Source: CBDAMZ01 sp965197375
Lineage (GTDB): Bacteria; Acidobacteriota; Vicinamibacteria; Vicinamibacterales; UBA8438
Assembly: GCA_965197375.1 (NCBI GenBank)
Contig: CBDAMZ010000007.1
Location: forward strand, 1 to 64,000
Reading direction: 5' to 3'
DNA: 64,000 bases
Shown: positions 63,572 to 64,000 of the stretch, piece after piece
Numbering within the stretch: position 1 is the stretch's first letter
How the letters are laid out: every line of letters starts with the position of its first letter
Position numbers and translations under genes: made by a program
The notes under the pieces: generated by a model
Database searches by the model: none
Seen by the model: the letters and a program-made list of their open reading frames with translations, nothing else
Told to the model about the DNA's origin: nothing

Positions 63572-64000
63572 ATGGGAGAACGAACCGGTCGCGGACGTCG
63601 GGTGGTCCTGGTCGGGCGCCAGAACGTTGGAAAGTCCACGCTGTTCAACCGCGTGTCTGGGTCCCGGCGCGCCATTGTGACTCCGGTAGCTGGTACGACG
63701 CGCGATGCATTGTATCAGTCGGTCGAGTGGCTCCAGACCGAGTTCGAGCTGGTAGACACGGGGGGACTGTTCGGGGCAAGCAGCGACCTGTTGCACGCCG
63801 AGGTCGCCGCGCAAGGGCTCAAGGCGCTCGACACGGCGTCTGTTATCGTAATTCTCGTCGATGGACGCGATGGTTTGGTGCCGGCAGACGCAGAGGTGGC
63901 AGCGCAAGCACGCCGTGTTGGTGCGCCGATGATCCTCGCGGTTAACAAGATCGATGACCGGCGAGCTCGGGATCGGGTCGGTGAATTCAACCGATTGGGA
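63572..64000 (+). CDS. der: Ribosome-biogenesis GTPase Der (EngA), N-terminal part
   Basis: ATG 63572 opens a frame that runs off the window. The first G domain is visible: G1 VGRQNVGKSTLFNRVSG, G2 region TPVAGTTRDALY, G3 VDTGGLFG and G4 AVNKIDD. VSGSRRAIVTPVAGTTRD is the typical EngA sequence. Der has two tandem G domains and a KH-like domain and acts in 50S assembly; only 143 residues of the first domain are in the window. It is divergent from HU. Confidence 0.9.
   Translation, partial: MGERTGRGRRVVLVGRQNVGKSTLFNRVSGSRRAIVTPVAGTTRDALYQSVEWLQTEFELVDTGGLFGASSDLLHAEVAAQGLKALDTASVIVILVDGRDGLVPADAEVAAQARRVGAPMILAVNKIDDRRARDRVGEFNRLG

Noticed and set aside
1..64000. CRISPR array, rRNA operon, prophage or riboswitch
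   Set aside because: No spaced direct-repeat array, rRNA core motif, phage structural gene or recognisable riboswitch consensus was seen on either strand.

Overview
The window is a GC-rich bacterial chromosome segment that most resembles an Acidobacteriota genome, probably the Vicinamibacteria side of the phylum. The main clues are a secreted VWFA-related protein of the acidobacterial type (18434-19762), a DUF5777-like outer-membrane barrel beside a cupredoxin lipoprotein (19942-21694), a pair of uncharacterised proteins of a kind I associate with that phylum (16806-18347), and an M20 peptidase, penicillin acylase and serine hydrolase of the sort common there. This placement comes from family recognition, not from a marker-gene tree. 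One tRNA (Lys, TTT) is present. I see no CRISPR array, rRNA or phage.

The left 29 kb is accessory and eroding. From left to right it holds the end of an unknown gene, a glycosyltransferase split by an in-frame stop, a badly decayed IS3-family copy, a flavin-dependent oxidoreductase, PlsC, a broken small secreted protein, a cyclophilin, an EVE-domain protein, a penicillin acylase broken by a 161-bp tandem duplication plus an extra G, an exonuclease, a serine hydrolase cut in two by an IS3 copy, tRNA-Lys, hemG and hemE, the uncharacterised pair, the VWFA protein, the barrel and a frameshifted cupredoxin, an M20 peptidase and a D,D-carboxypeptidase. It ends in glgA, which is destroyed by one IS3 element nested inside another and by three frameshifts. 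Both insertions into genes and the nested insertion carry exact 3-bp target duplications, and the host reading frames can be rebuilt exactly.

The right 35 kb is mostly intact housekeeping and envelope biosynthesis: trxB, mnmA with a cysteine desulfurase, a bactofilin/methyltransferase/SAM hydroxide adenosyltransferase run, an acyl-CoA dehydrogenase overlapping glpX, and tsaC-hflX-TPR/SLH-pgsA. An exopolysaccharide locus follows at 41-56 kb: a UDP-xylose synthase-like SDR, an initiating sugar-phosphate transferase, five glycosyltransferases, ugd, galE and an MsbA-type exporter. Then come yicC-gmk-coaBC, a family-4 uracil-DNA glycosylase, priA, a site-2 protease, HU, and the start of der. Within the polysaccharide locus, ugd makes UDP-glucuronate and the SDR probably converts it to UDP-xylose. 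A membrane protein of unknown function and a truncated MHS transporter sit inside the locus and look inserted.

The most notable biology is the insertion-sequence story. A 53-bp tract identical between the nested elements points to local gene conversion. A transposase encoded as one continuous OrfA-OrfB reading frame has an out-of-frame linker. Nearly all the lesions (homopolymer +1, short-repeat deletions, a microhomology-flanked duplication) have replication-slippage character. Dispensable genes are broken and essential ones intact, which argues for real genome erosion, though some single-base indels could still be assembly error.
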